A DNA stretch of 64,000 nt from Gemmatimonas aurantiaca T-27 (lineage in GTDB: Bacteria > Gemmatimonadota > Gemmatimonadetes > Gemmatimonadales > Gemmatimonadaceae): NCBI RefSeq assembly GCF_000010305.1, contig NC_012489.1, forward strand, positions 558,001 to 622,000, given 5' to 3'. Of this stretch, positions 16,413 through 26,186 are shown one piece after another (position 1 is the first letter of the stretch; every line of letters begins with the position of its first letter). The translations under genes were made by a program, and so were the position numbers. The notes beneath the pieces are model-generated. The model did no database searches and was not told where the DNA came from. It saw nothing but the letters and a program-made list of their open reading frames with translations.

Positions 16413-17558
16413 ATGCGTGTGTTGGTTCTTGGCGCGGGGCTGCAAGGCACCGCGTGTGCGTTTGACCTGCTCAATGATTCACGTGTGAAGCAGGTCCTGC
16501 TGGCCGATCTGCAGTTGCCTGCACTACCCCGTTTCCTGCAGGATGTGGCAGGATCCCGTCTCGAGCCGCTGGCGCTGGATGTGCGCGATGAGCAGGCTGT
16601 ACGCGCCGCCTTTGCGCGCTGCGATGGGGTGCTGAGCGCCATTCCCTACTATTTCAACGGCACGCTGGCCCGTCTTGCGGTCGAAAGCGGCGTGCATTTT
16701 GCCGACCTGGGCGGCAACACCGCCATTGTGCAGCAGCAGAAGCAGCTCGATGCCGAGGCCAAGGCCAAGGGGATCTCGGTCATTCCCGATACCGGTCTCG
16801 CACCGGGTATGGTGAATGTCATCGCGCAGCACGGCATCGATCAGTTCGATACGGTGGATTCCGTGAAGCTGTTCGTCGGCGGGTTGCCGCAGGTGCCGGA
16901 ACCGCCGCTTGGCTACCAGATCGCGTATTCCATCGAAGGCATGGTGGACTACTACACGACACCGTCGTTGGTGGTACGCGGCGGACAGCCCACCACCGTC
17001 GATGCGCTCTCCGAACTCGAAACGGTGGTGTTCGATGAATCGGTGGGCGCGCTGGAGGCGTTTCACACCGCCGGTGGTTTGTCCACGATGGTGTATCGCT
17101 ACGCCGGCCAGATCCCCGTGATGGAGTACAAGACACTGCGGTATCCGGGACATGCGGCCATCATGCGCAGTGTTCGTGATCTGGGCTTGCTGGGCACGGA
17201 GCCGGTGGATGTGAAGGGGCAGCACGTGGCGCCACGCGATGTGTTCGTGCGTGTCGCCGGCGCGGCGTTGCGCAAAGGCAAACCTGACCTGGTGGCATTG
17301 CGTGTCGTGGTCACGGGCATCACCGGTGGTGCACGCACGTCGCGGGCGTGGGAAGTCGTCGATCGCTATGACAGCGAACGGGGCATCTCGGCCATGATGC
17401 GCACGACGGGATACACCCTCGCGATCACCGGACTGCTGCAAATGTCGGGTGCCATCGCGGCAGGTGTGCACACCCCTGATGAGTGCATTCCACCTGCGCG
17501 CTACTTCGAGATGCTGGCCGCGCGCGGGATTCTCGTACGCGAAGTCGACGCGGTTTGA
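16413..17558 (+). CDS. saccharopine dehydrogenase-family protein (lysine 6-dehydrogenase-like)
   Basis: 381 residues from ATG 16413, preceded by CGGAG at a good distance. The N-terminal Rossmann motif MRVLVLGAGLQGTACAFDL binds NAD(P). CDGVLSAIPYYFN and FADLGGN continue the nucleotide domain, and the SIEGMVDYY region belongs to the catalytic domain. The family includes saccharopine dehydrogenases, lysine 6-dehydrogenases and carboxynorspermidine synthases. Resemblance seems best to lysine 6-dehydrogenase, but the substrate cannot be fixed here. The promoter must lie within the neighbouring CoA-binding gene because the divergent gap is so short. Confidence 0.85.
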   Translation: MRVLVLGAGLQGTACAFDLLNDSRVKQVLLADLQLPALPRFLQDVAGSRLEPLALDVRDEQAVRAAFARCDGVLSAIPYYFNGTLARLAVESGVHFADLGGNTAIVQQQKQLDAEAKAKGISVIPDTGLAPGMVNVIAQHGIDQFDTVDSVKLFVGGLPQVPEPPLGYQIAYSIEGMVDYYTTPSLVVRGGQPTTVDALSELETVVFDESVGALEAFHTAGGLSTMVYRYAGQIPVMEYKTLRYPGHAAIMRSVRDLGLLGTEPVDVKGQHVAPRDVFVRVAGAALRKGKPDLVALRVVVTGITGGARTSRAWEVVDRYDSERGISAMMRTTGYTLAITGLLQMSGAIAAGVHTPDECIPPARYFEMLAARGILVREVDAV

Positions 17559-17577
17559 CGCCGGGCCGATGTTGCGA

Positions 17578-17612
17578 GCGCCTGCCGATCGCTCATGAGG
17601 ATCGGCAGGCGC
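17578..17612. terminator. hairpin between convergent genes, probable bidirectional terminator
   Basis: A perfect 13-bp stem (17578-17590 with 17600-17612, GCGCCTGCCGATC and its complement) encloses a 9-base loop. It sits between the stop of the dehydrogenase (17558) and the stop of the chemoreceptor (17617). There is no strong T-tract on either side, so termination is inferred from position and stem strength. Confidence 0.65.
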
Positions 17613-17616
17613 GTTG

Positions 17617-19332
17617 TCATGTGCGGAACTCGCCGATCAGTCCGCGCACACGCAGGCTGGCTGTCTGCAGCATTTCCGCGGTCGCGGACACTTCCTGCGC
17701 CGACGCCGATGTCTGCTCGGTGCTCGCGGCCACTTCTTCGGCTGCAGCGGCATGCCCTTCTGCTGTGTCGCGTGCATCGTACAGCGAGCGCTGCACCTGA
17801 CTCAGTGATCGGCGATTGCCCTCCACCGCCGTGGTCACGCGGGCTGTGGCGCCGTCGACCTGGGCCGCTGCGTGTTCGATGCGAGCGAGCGCGCTCCGCA
17901 CACCCTCGGCAACGGTTTCTGCATCACGCAGTCGTGTCGCACCAGATTCCACTGCGGTTGACGCGCTGGCGATGCGGCCGCGGAATCGCTTCACGTTTTC
18001 GGTGACTTCATTGGCCGCGTGGGCGCTCTGTTCGGCCAGCGCGCGCACTTCCTGCGCCACGACCGCAAACCCGCGACCCGCACTGCCGGCCCGTGCCGCT
18101 TCGATGGCCGCGTTCAGTGCCAGCAGATTGGTTTGTGTGGCGATCTCCGAGATGACATTGACAAAGTCATCGATCACCGCGGTGGCGTCACGCACGGCCA
18201 CCATCTCGTCGCGCGATGCCTGTACCACCTCGCGCGCACCGAGCAGGGTGTCGATCGCGACCTGTACCTGGTCGCGTGCACCGTTTGTGGTGTGCCGAAT
18301 CTCGCGCCCCACGCGGTCGGTTTCTTCCGCTGCTTCACCGATCGTGGCTCCGGCCTCCGCGAGCTCCTTCACAGTTTCGCCGGCATGGTTCAGCGAGGTG
18401 AGCTGCATCGTCGCACCATGGGAGATGTCCATGATGGCCGACGTGACATGCTGTGACGACGCGGCGGCGGAGGAGGCCGACGCGGTGAGCTCGCTGGCTG
18501 CGAGTGTGACCTGATCCGCTTCTTCCTGCACGCGGGAGAAGAGCAGGCGCAGACGTTCGCGGGCCTGCCGCATGGCGTCGATCAGTTCGGCGTACTCCTG
18601 CGCAACGTGAGCGGAGCCGGCCGCATAGGGCGGGTCGCGCAGGTCACCTGCACCAATGGCCATGAGTTCGTCGCGCAGTTGTACCATGGGCTGCGTGATG
18701 GCTCGCGCGGTCGAGAGGCCAAAGAAGGCCGCCACACCAAATGCCAATGTCACCACCACGACCAGACTGGCTTCTGCATTGCGAAGTCCTTCCCGCATAC
18801 GATCGATCGCATCACCAGCGCCCACCCGTGCCTCACGACGCAGTGCCTGCAGCTCCGTCTCGATGGCCTGGATGTCTTTGGTGGTGAGGGCCAGTACACG
18901 GTTGGCTTCCTCCGTACGCTGCGCCAACTGCCACGCACGGGTCGTCGCCACGCGCACCTCGAGGGTGGCCTGCAATCGGCCGATGGTTTCGAGTCGACGC
19001 CGTTCCTCGGCGCTCAACAGGCTCTTGGACACCGCGTCACGACGCAGTTGCTCCGCCTGCACGGTGAGACCCTGGTACTGCTGTTCATCGCTCTCCGTGC
19101 CGGTGCTGAGGTAGCGCAGTCCGGCCACGAGTTCGCGCAGCGCGATGTTGGTGGCGCGCTCCACGAACTCGGAACGATCCGTGACGTCATGGACGGTGGC
19201 CTCGGCCTGCGCATTGCTGCGGGAGAGCCAGAACCATCCCAACACACCCGCCGCCACGAGCAGGGTGATCGACGTACCAAACCCCGCGAGCAGTCGGGCG
19301 CGGATGGTGGAGATCTGCAGGAGGTGCCTCAT
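17617..19332 (-). CDS. methyl-accepting chemotaxis protein
   Basis: 571 residues. One transmembrane helix lies near residues 13-35 and a second near 188-210, framing a helical periplasmic four-helix-bundle-like domain; a HAMP segment follows. The cytoplasmic coiled-coil has the invariant tip [16 protein letters not shown] starting about residue 401, within a region from 396 to 435. No C-terminal CheR pentapeptide is visible. The ATG overlaps the stop of the binding-protein gene upstream (ATGA), so receptor and binding protein are made together. The binding protein may present the ligand to this receptor. Confidence 0.92.
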   Translation of the reverse strand: MRHLLQISTIRARLLAGFGTSITLLVAAGVLGWFWLSRSNAQAEATVHDVTDRSEFVERATNIALRELVAGLRYLSTGTESDEQQYQGLTVQAEQLRRDAVSKSLLSAEERRRLETIGRLQATLEVRVATTRAWQLAQRTEEANRVLALTTKDIQAIETELQALRREARVGAGDAIDRMREGLRNAEASLVVVVTLAFGVAAFFGLSTARAITQPMVQLRDELMAIGAGDLRDPPYAAGSAHVAQEYAELIDAMRQARERLRLLFSRVQEEADQVTLAASELTASASSAAASSQHVTSAIMDISHGATMQLTSLNHAGETVKELAEAGATIGEAAEETDRVGREIRHTTNGARDQVQVAIDTLLGAREVVQASRDEMVAVRDATAVIDDFVNVISEIATQTNLLALNAAIEAARAGSAGRGFAVVAQEVRALAEQSAHAANEVTENVKRFRGRIASASTAVESGATRLRDAETVAEGVRSALARIEHAAAQVDGATARVTTAVEGNRRSLSQVQRSLYDARDTAEGHAAAAEEVAASTEQTSASAQEVSATAEMLQTASLRVRGLIGEFRT

Positions 19333-20561
19333 GGTGCGCCCGCCCCCGTCTTCGGGACATCAGTCCCGGTACCGGTGCCTGCAGCTCCAGCGCGCGTCAC
19401 CCGGGTGAGAAGAACCGGGCGCCCCTTGATGTCGTGATTCTGGTCAAAGGCGATGCGTCCGACGACACCATCCACCGAGGGAGTGCCGTTGCCGATGCCT
19501 TCGAGGGCCATGCGCAGGGCCGGGCGAGTGTTCGCGCCGCCGGCAACGGTTCGCCCGATCACGATGGCCGCGTCATATGAAAGCGCCGCGAAGCCGTCGG
19601 GTTCCTGGCGGAACCGATCACGATAGCGGGCGAGAAAGTGCATCGCCTCGGGGCTCGACGCCCGGTCGGCGCGAAAGAAGGCCGAGACGTAGGCGCCGAC
19701 GGCGATGGTATCGCGGGCAATCCCCTCGGTGCCGTCGCCACCGACGAAGGGCACACGGACGCCTCGGGCACGGAGCGACCGCAGGAATTGCACGGCGTCG
19801 TCGGCGTCGCCCGGGAAGAGCACCACGTCGGGTTTGCGCAGGGCCACGAGGCTCGCGTAGGCCTCCCACTCCGTGACGCCGGTCAGGTAGGGATCGCGGG
19901 TGGCTACGATGCCACCACCTTTGCCAAACACGTCGGCGAAGGTGCTGGCCCAATCACGTCCATACGAGTCGTTGCGATAGATGATGGCCGCCCGGCGCGC
20001 GCCAAGGGTGTCGAGCACCCAGTGCGCGGTATGCTGCGCGGCGTCGGCGTCGCTCGGGGCAACACGGAAGAACCAGGGACTGACCCCACTCAGGCGCGGC
20101 GAGGACGCGGTCTGGGAGACCATGACCACGCCGTTGGCCCCCTCATGCTCAGCATCCGCATAGATCGGCACCGTCTCCAGAGTGTTGCCACTTTCCGGGT
20201 GGCCCACGACGGCGATCACCGTAGGATCTTCGCGGAGCTGTTCGGCCAGTCGGACCGGGCTCGAAACACCGGCCGGTGGTAGTCGCACGGCAAACCGGGT
20301 CGGGCCGGCCGCGTTCAGCCGTTCCACGGCGAGTTCGAGCCCACGGACAATGTTCTCGTAGCCTGGGGTCCCCGGGATGGCACCAACCCCGATCGCATGA
20401 GGAGCGCCGTCGCCAGCGGCCTGACGTTGGCATGCGCCGGTGGCCGCCAGTCCCATGATCGCCATGGCGGGCAGGGAGCGGGCCAGTCCGCGATGCCGGA
20501 AGGGCCATCGCGTGGGGGCGGGTTGGGCGCGGGCGGGTGTGCGGAGCTGGAGGGGGATCAC
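19329..20561 (-). CDS. periplasmic binding lipoprotein, branched-chain amino-acid receptor type
   Basis: 410 residues from a GTG at 20561. A lipoprotein signal ends in lipobox ATGAC near residue 44. The mature part is a type I periplasmic binding fold of the leucine-binding/ANF receptor family: [78 protein letters not shown]. No ABC permease or ATPase genes are adjacent. The only partner is the chemoreceptor, overlapping by 4 bases, which points to sensing rather than transport. The ligand is unknown. Confidence 0.87.
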   Translation of the reverse strand: MIPLQLRTPARAQPAPTRWPFRHRGLARSLPAMAIMGLAATGACQRQAAGDGAPHAIGVGAIPGTPGYENIVRGLELAVERLNAAGPTRFAVRLPPAGVSSPVRLAEQLREDPTVIAVVGHPESGNTLETVPIYADAEHEGANGVVMVSQTASSPRLSGVSPWFFRVAPSDADAAQHTAHWVLDTLGARRAAIIYRNDSYGRDWASTFADVFGKGGGIVATRDPYLTGVTEWEAYASLVALRKPDVVLFPGDADDAVQFLRSLRARGVRVPFVGGDGTEGIARDTIAVGAYVSAFFRADRASSPEAMHFLARYRDRFRQEPDGFAALSYDAAIVIGRTVAGGANTRPALRMALEGIGNGTPSVDGVVGRIAFDQNHDIKGRPVLLTRVTRAGAAGTGTGTDVPKTGAGAP

Positions 20562-20877
20562 GCCACACAGACGATTCGCGGCCTGTTCGCGAAACGGCAG
20601 TCGTGTATGGGATTTTCAGAGTGAAAAACGGGCTGATCCGGAGGGCCGAGTGGTGCGAAGAAACCAGTGAATAGGGTTCATGCCGGTTACATCGCGAAAA
20701 ATGTCGGGCAAAGCCCGAGAAGTCGTCAGGCTTTGCTTGCGGTGGCCCAAAACGACGGTTTAGCTTCGCACTGCTGTCCCACCCCCGGCTGTCCGCCGAG
20801 CGCCCTTGTCGTACGCCCTCTGCGTACGTCCAGGACCGTCAAACGGCAGTCCTATCAACTCCACATCAGGATCCGGC
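20562..20877. other. intergenic region upstream of the oxidase operon
   Basis: 316 bases between divergent genes. They should hold the promoters of the binding-protein/chemoreceptor pair and of the cytochrome oxidase operon. An 8-bp stem (GCAAAGCC at 20708-20715 with GGCTTTGC at 20729-20736, 13-base loop) is the only clear structure. No convincing small ORF or recognised riboswitch was seen. Confidence 0.5.
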
Positions 20878-22167
20878 ATGGTTGGCACGTTCCGCCCGCG
20901 GCGAGTGGCATCCGCCGCGCTGCTGGGGGCTCTGGCCCTCGGGCTCGCGGCCTGCGGCGGCGAGTACCCGAACTCGACGTTCAATCACTACACCGAGTAC
21001 AACACGGCGATCGACGCGCTGTGGGACAAGCTTCTCTTCTGGGGAACGCTGGTCTTCATCGGCGTCGAAGCAGGCCTGGTGTACACGATCTTCCGCTATC
21101 GTCGCCGTCCTGGCGGCGCGACGCCGAAGCAGGTGCATGGGAACACGGCGCTTGAAATCACCTGGACGGCCATTCCGGCCGTCATTCTGGTGTTCATCGC
21201 CATCCCCACGGTGAGCACGATCTTCAAGACTCAGGCCAAGGCTGCGCCTGATGCTCTGCAGGTCGAAGTCATCGGTCACCAGTGGTGGTGGGAGTTCAAG
21301 TACCCGCAGCTGGGCATCACCACCGCCAATGAGCTCTATCTGCCCAATGGGCGGACGGTGAACTTCCAGCTCAAGACGGTCGACGTTTTGCACTCCTTCT
21401 GGATTCCCCAGATGGGCGGCAAGCGCGATCTGGTCTCGAACCGCACCAACTATCTCTGGTTCACGCCGAACGCGGATCTGCCGTCGTCGGCCTGGAACGG
21501 CTTCTGCGCCGAGTTCTGCGGTGCGTCCCATGCGAACATGCGGTTCCGCGTGTACACGGTGACGCCGGCCGAGTTCGAACAGTGGGCGGCCCACCAGAAG
21601 CAGCCGGCGGTGTTCAAGGCGCCTGTGGTTGCGCCGGCCGCGGCCAATGCGGGCACCACGCCGGTGCAACTGGCGTCGTTGCAGCAGGGTGCGGTGGGTG
21701 ATTCCAGCGCGGCGCCGGCCGCCCCGGTGGTGCCGGTGTGGGCGTTCCCGAAGGAGCGCCTGGACGCGGAGTTTGCCTACACGGTGCCCACGGCCAAGCT
21801 GCCGACGGCCATCAGCTTCGACGAGTCGTTGCTGGCACAGGGTGACGCGGAACGTGGCCGTCAGACGTTCTCCCGGTCTTCGTGCATCGGCTGTCACGCC
21901 ATTGGCGGTACGCCGTTCACGTCGCCGATCGGGCCGAACCTGACGCACGTCGGGACGCGCTACACGATCGCCGCGGGTCTTTACCCGAACGACGCGAAGC
22001 ACCTCGCGTACTGGATCAAGAGTGCCCCGCACATGAAGCCCGGCAGCATCATGCCGACCGTGGGCAAGGGCCTGACGGATCCCGTGCGCAAGAACGTCAT
22101 CAATGTCGGTGGTCTGACTGACCCCGAGATCGCTGACATCGTCGCTTACCTCCAGGCTCTCAAGTAG
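20878..22167 (+). CDS. ctaC: cytochrome c oxidase subunit II with fused cytochrome c domain (caa3 type)
   Basis: 429 residues from ATG 20878, a lipoprotein-like start (lipobox LAAC). Two membrane helices are followed by the CuA cupredoxin domain: HQWWWEF, SFWIPQMGGK, and the CuA ligand motif CAEFCGASHANM. A Pro/Ala-rich linker leads to a C-terminal cytochrome c domain with heme motif CIGCH and distal Met in KPGSIMP. The fusion lets the enzyme take electrons through its own heme c, the caa3 arrangement. It is first of four oxidase subunit genes with short spacing (30 bases to ctaD). Confidence 0.96.
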   Translation: MVGTFRPRRVASAALLGALALGLAACGGEYPNSTFNHYTEYNTAIDALWDKLLFWGTLVFIGVEAGLVYTIFRYRRRPGGATPKQVHGNTALEITWTAIPAVILVFIAIPTVSTIFKTQAKAAPDALQVEVIGHQWWWEFKYPQLGITTANELYLPNGRTVNFQLKTVDVLHSFWIPQMGGKRDLVSNRTNYLWFTPNADLPSSAWNGFCAEFCGASHANMRFRVYTVTPAEFEQWAAHQKQPAVFKAPVVAPAAANAGTTPVQLASLQQGAVGDSSAAPAAPVVPVWAFPKERLDAEFAYTVPTAKLPTAISFDESLLAQGDAERGRQTFSRSSCIGCHAIGGTPFTSPIGPNLTHVGTRYTIAAGLYPNDAKHLAYWIKSAPHMKPGSIMPTVGKGLTDPVRKNVINVGGLTDPEIADIVAYLQALK

Positions 22168-22197
22168 CCGCCCCCGTCAACGACAGAATTCGACACG

Positions 22198-24078
22198 ATG
22201 GCAACCATCGCTGCCGCGCCCCCGTACACCAAGGCCTCCACGGCTCCCGACACCGGGATCATGTCGTGGCTCACCACGGTGGACCACAAGCGCATCGGGG
22301 CGCTCTACCTGATCTCCGGACTGATCTTCTTCGTCGTCGGTGGCCTCGAGGCCGCCATCCTTCGTGCCCAGTTGGCCACTCCGAACGGCAAGATCGTGTC
22401 GGCGGAGATGTACAACCAGCTGTTCACGATGCATGGCACGACGATGATCTTCCTCGCCGTCATGCCTCTCTCGGCGGCGTTCTTCAACTTCCTGATCCCG
22501 CTGCAGATCGGCGCTCGTGACGTCGCGTTTCCGCGACTGAACGCCTTCTCGTACTGGATCTACCTGCTCGGCGGCATCTTCATCACGGTGCCCATCTTCT
22601 TCGCGATGGCGCCGGACGGTGGTTGGTTCGGTTACGCGCCATTGAGCACGAAGGCGTATTCGCCGCAGGTGAACATGGACTTCTGGGTGCTGGGTCTGCA
22701 GATCCTCGGCATCTCGTCGCTCGCGGCCGGTTTCAACTTCATCACGACGATCATCAACATGCGTGCACCGGGCATGACGCTCATGCGCATGCCGATCTTC
22801 ACGTGGATGTCGTTCGTGGTGCAGTTCCTCGTCGTGCTGGCCTTCCCGGTCATCACGGTGGCGCTCGTGTTCCTGCAGTTCGACCGCTTCTTCGGCACGA
22901 ACTTCTACACGATCGCCAAGGGCGCTGACCCGCTGCTCTGGCAGCACCTCTTCTGGGTGTTCGGTCACCCCGAGGTGTACATCCTGATTCTGCCGGCCTT
23001 CGGTCTCGTGTCCGAAGTGCTGCCGACGTTCTCCCGGAAGCCGCTGTTCGGGTACCCCGTCATGGTGTACTCGGGCATCCTGATCGGCTTCCTCGGCTTC
23101 GGCGTGTGGGCGCACCATATGTTCGCCGTCGGCATGGGTCCGATCGCTGACTCGGTGTTCTCGCTGGCCACGATGCTGATCGCCATTCCGACGGGCGTGA
23201 AGATCTTCAACTGGATCGCCACCATGTGGGGCGGCCAGATCAGCTTCACGGTCGCCATGAAGTTCGCGATCGCGCTGGTGGGCATGTTCACCGTCGGCGG
23301 TATCTCCGGCGTCATGCACTCCTCGCCGCCGGCCGACTTGCAGCAGACGGACACGTACTTCGTGGTGGCGCACTTCCACTACGTGCTGTTCGGTGGCTCG
23401 GTGTTCGGTCTGTTCGCCGGCATGTACTACTACTTCCCGAAGATCACGGGCCGTTTCCTCAGCGAGAAGCTGGGCAACTGGCACTTCTGGATCTCGTTCA
23501 TCGGCATGAACCTCACGTTCTTCCCGATGCACTTCAGTGGTCTGCTGGGCATGCCGCGCCGTTACTACCAGTACGATGCGGGTCAGGGTTTCGATCTGTT
23601 CAACATGATGTCGTCGGTCGGCACGCTGATCCTCATGGTCGGCACGCTGTTCGGTCTCATCAACGTCTGGAAGAGCTGGAAGGGTGGCAAGCTGGCGTCG
23701 AGCAACCCCTGGGGTGCTGCGACGATCGAGTGGGCCATTCCGTCCCCGCCGCCCGAGTACAACTTCCTCGAGCTGCCGACGATCAAGTCGCGCTATCCGC
23801 TCTGGAACATGAAGGAAGGCGAACAGCTCGTACACGAGACGACGTACGAAGAAGAGAAGAACCTGCACATCCCCACGACGAAGGAATCCGGCATCGTGAT
23901 GCCGAATCCCTCCATCTGGCCGCTGATCACCGCCGCCGGCATCGTTGCGATGTTCTGCGGTATGCCGTTCATGGACAAGAAGCCCGCTGTTGCCGTCGCC
24001 ATGATGATTCTTGGCACGCTCTGGTGGGTGGGCTCGCTCTACAAGTGGCTGCTGACGCCCCTCGAGGATCACCACTAA
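22198..24078 (+). CDS. ctaD: cytochrome c oxidase subunit I (heme-copper, A-type)
   Basis: 626 residues. The catalytic subunit shows WVFGHPEVYILILPAFG (CuB His, cross-linked His-Tyr and the type A1 Glu) and HPEVY-downstream VWAHHMF. The heme-ligand region is TDTYFVVAHFHYVLFGG. About 14 membrane helices are expected. The last two, after residue about 565, correspond to helices that belong to subunit III in mitochondrial-type enzymes, as in Bacillus caa3 oxidase. It reduces O2 to water with proton pumping. The start ATG lies 30 bases after ctaC. Confidence 0.97.
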   Translation: MATIAAAPPYTKASTAPDTGIMSWLTTVDHKRIGALYLISGLIFFVVGGLEAAILRAQLATPNGKIVSAEMYNQLFTMHGTTMIFLAVMPLSAAFFNFLIPLQIGARDVAFPRLNAFSYWIYLLGGIFITVPIFFAMAPDGGWFGYAPLSTKAYSPQVNMDFWVLGLQILGISSLAAGFNFITTIINMRAPGMTLMRMPIFTWMSFVVQFLVVLAFPVITVALVFLQFDRFFGTNFYTIAKGADPLLWQHLFWVFGHPEVYILILPAFGLVSEVLPTFSRKPLFGYPVMVYSGILIGFLGFGVWAHHMFAVGMGPIADSVFSLATMLIAIPTGVKIFNWIATMWGGQISFTVAMKFAIALVGMFTVGGISGVMHSSPPADLQQTDTYFVVAHFHYVLFGGSVFGLFAGMYYYFPKITGRFLSEKLGNWHFWISFIGMNLTFFPMHFSGLLGMPRRYYQYDAGQGFDLFNMMSSVGTLILMVGTLFGLINVWKSWKGGKLASSNPWGAATIEWAIPSPPPEYNFLELPTIKSRYPLWNMKEGEQLVHETTYEEEKNLHIPTTKESGIVMPNPSIWPLITAAGIVAMFCGMPFMDKKPAVAVAMMILGTLWWVGSLYKWLLTPLEDHH

Positions 24079-24079
24079 G

Positions 24080-24772
24080 ATGACCGCTACCACTGCTCCC
24101 GCCGCCCACGGCGACGGCCACGCGCACGGCGGCGGCGGCCATTACACGACCCTCGGGCTCGACAACCGCAAGATCGCCATTTGGACCTTCATCGGGTCCG
24201 AGTGCATGCTCTTCGCCTCCCTCATCTCCACCTACCTGATCTACAAGGGGCGGAGTCCGGAGGGACCGTATCCGCATGAGGTGTGGACGAACCCGGCGAC
24301 GGGCCAGGTGTTCAAGCCGATCCTGAACATCCCGGTCACGTCGGCGTCCACCTTCGTGCTCCTGATGTCGTCGCTGGCGATGGTGTTGGCCCTGGCCGCG
24401 GTGCAGAACCGCCACGTGCCCAAGACCACCACGGGTGAACGCATTCTTGGCAACTCGAAGTTGTGGCTGTGGATGACCTGCCTGCTCGGCATCGTCTTCC
24501 TCGGCTGTCAGGCTTACGAGTTCACGTCCTTCATCCACGAAGGACTCACGATCCGCACGAACCTCTTCGGCTCCTCCTTCTTCACGCTGACCGGCTTCCA
24601 CGGCGCGCACGTGACGGCCGGTGTGATCTGGCTGTTCACGCTGCTGGCGATCGACTACAAGCGTGGCCTGGAACCGAAGGATTCGTTGCTCGTCGACATC
24701 GCCGCGCTGTACTGGCACTTCGTCGACGTGATCTGGATCGTGATCTTCACCCTCGTTTACCTCATCAAGTGA
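24080..24772 (+). CDS. ctaE: cytochrome c oxidase subunit III
   Basis: 230 residues starting one base after the ctaD stop. The N-terminus is His/Gly-rich (HGDGHAHGGGGH). Five hydrophobic helices follow with KIAIWTFIGSECMLFASL, GLTIRTNLFGSSFFTLTGFHGAHV and DIAALYWHFVDVIWIVIF, conserved COX3 segments. The short five-helix form complements the longer subunit I. It stabilises the catalytic core; the lipid-binding cleft motifs look intact. Confidence 0.96.
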   Translation: MTATTAPAAHGDGHAHGGGGHYTTLGLDNRKIAIWTFIGSECMLFASLISTYLIYKGRSPEGPYPHEVWTNPATGQVFKPILNIPVTSASTFVLLMSSLAMVLALAAVQNRHVPKTTTGERILGNSKLWLWMTCLLGIVFLGCQAYEFTSFIHEGLTIRTNLFGSSFFTLTGFHGAHVTAGVIWLFTLLAIDYKRGLEPKDSLLVDIAALYWHFVDVIWIVIFTLVYLIK

Positions 24773-24776
24773 GGCG

Positions 24777-25121
24777 ATGATGGCTGATCATTCGCAGGGG
24801 GCGCACGGCGCCCACGCTGAGGACCATCCGACCTGGTCCACGTACTGGAAGGTCGCCCTGATCCTCACCATCATCACCGCCGTCGAAGTCTCGGCGTACT
24901 ACATCCCGGCATGGGAAAACAGCTGGATTTACGTCCCCAGCATGCTCATCATGTCGTCGGTGAAGTTCGTGATCGTGGTGGCGTACTACATGCACCTCAA
25001 GTACGACCACAAGCTGTTCCGCGCGCTGTTCACGGGACCGTTCATCGTCGCCAGTCTCACGCTGATCGGCCTGCTGTTCCTCTTCTCGAAGCTGGTGCTT
25101 CGATTGGGATCGCTCAGCTGA
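24777..25121 (+). CDS. ctaF: cytochrome c oxidase subunit IV (prokaryotic)
   Basis: 114 residues with a His-rich N-terminus (MADHSQGAHGAHAEDHP) and three hydrophobic helices (KVALILTIITAVEVSAYYI, SMLIMSSVKFVIVVAYYMHLKYD, FIVASLTLIGLLFLFSKLVL). This is the pattern of the short caa3 subunit IV family. The first codon could be ATG 24777 or the adjacent ATG 24780. The role is structural or in assembly. It ends the oxidase structural operon and is followed by a hairpin. Confidence 0.9.
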   Translation: MMADHSQGAHGAHAEDHPTWSTYWKVALILTIITAVEVSAYYIPAWENSWIYVPSMLIMSSVKFVIVVAYYMHLKYDHKLFRALFTGPFIVASLTLIGLLFLFSKLVLRLGSLS

Positions 25122-25157
25122 ACGCGTGACGACAGACTGACCCCTCCACGGGTACTG

Positions 25158-25198
25158 CGGGTCCCGGTGGGCGCCATACGGCGTTTCACCGGGACCCG
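25158..25198 (+). terminator. terminator-like hairpin after oxidase operon
   Basis: A 12-bp stem (CGGGTCCCGGTG at 25158-25169 with its complement at 25187-25198) lies 36 bases after the ctaF stop. It is followed by TTGTCGTTG rather than a clean T-tract. The loop can form a small second hairpin (CGCC/GGCG). Confidence 0.7.
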
Positions 25199-25262
25199 TT
25201 GTCGTTGCGAGATGTGGGGCCTCGGCCGGATCCCGTCTACGATCGGTTAGATTGCCGGTATC

Positions 25263-26186
25263 ATGCTGGCACTCCTTCATCCTGTCGCCCAACTCTCGCT
25301 CCGCGAGTTCTCGGTCCATCCGAGCACGGCCATCGGGATCGCTGCCTTCGGGGCAGCCTATATCTGGCGCGCGCGGCAAGGACCGTCGGCTGCCGATCTG
25401 CATCCGGTGTCGGTCGGTGCGGCATCGCCTGATGCCGGACCTGCTGCGGCTCTTCCGTCGCCCGTTGGGGCCGCGGTCGGCCCTACGATGGGACAGCGGC
25501 TGTCGTTCTTCACCGCGCTCGCGCTGCTCTTTGTCACGTTGAATGGGCCGTTGCACGACCTGAGCGATTTTTATCTGTTCAGTGCGCACATGGTGCAGCA
25601 CCTCGTCCTCACGCTGATCGTGCCGCCGTTGATGATCCATGGCACACCCGGGTGGATGCTGCGCCCGTTGCTGCGACGCCCCGCGCTGTACCGTCTGGCG
25701 CGGCGCACGACGTCGGTTGTGGCCTGCTTCGTCATCTTCAATCTGGTGCTGGCATTCTGGCACTTGCCGCCGTTGTACAACCTCGCGTTGGCGTATCACC
25801 CGGTGCACATCACGCAACACCTGATGTTCATCGCGGCGTCGGTGTTGATGTGGTGGCCACTCATGTCGCCGCTGCCTGACCTGCCGCGAGCACCGTACCC
25901 GGCGCAAATGCTGTACTGTTTCCTGATGGTGATCCCGATGTCGATCATCTCGATCTACATCGCGATGGCCGATACGCTGTTGTATCCGGCGTATGCGATC
26001 GCCCCCCGTATCATGGGCATCACGCCGATGGACGACCAGCAGTATGGTGGCCTGATCATGTGGATCCCGGGCGGTGTGTTTTTCTATGCCGTGATGACCG
26101 TGGTGTTCTTCAAGTGGTCGGCGCGTGGTGAGGATGACGAAGCCAGTGCCCAGGTGACCTGGGCTCCCACGGTGAGCAACGGATGA
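25263..26186 (+). CDS. ctaG: Caa3-CtaG family cytochrome oxidase assembly protein
   Basis: 307 residues, mostly membrane-embedded. Conserved family segments are LHDLSDFYLFSAHMVQHLVLTLIVPPLMIHGTP, HLPPLYNLALAYHPVHITQHLMFIAA and DQQYGGLIMWIPGG. The paired His residues in HMVQH and HITQH probably handle copper. This is the multi-pass CtaG found with caa3 oxidases (Bacillus type), unrelated to the Cox11-type CtaG. The gene follows the four oxidase subunits, after a hairpin, so it may have its own promoter. It overlaps the next gene by 4 bases. Confidence 0.9.
   Translation: MLALLHPVAQLSLREFSVHPSTAIGIAAFGAAYIWRARQGPSAADLHPVSVGAASPDAGPAAALPSPVGAAVGPTMGQRLSFFTALALLFVTLNGPLHDLSDFYLFSAHMVQHLVLTLIVPPLMIHGTPGWMLRPLLRRPALYRLARRTTSVVACFVIFNLVLAFWHLPPLYNLALAYHPVHITQHLMFIAASVLMWWPLMSPLPDLPRAPYPAQMLYCFLMVIPMSIISIYIAMADTLLYPAYAIAPRIMGITPMDDQQYGGLIMWIPGGVFFYAVMTVVFFKWSARGEDDEASAQVTWAPTVSNG

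Noticed and set aside
22177-24093. Long minus-strand open frame (638 codons) opposite ctaD
   Set aside because: It is antisense to a strongly conserved oxidase subunit and encodes a His/Arg/Glu-rich product with no domain; high GC keeps the opposite frame open.
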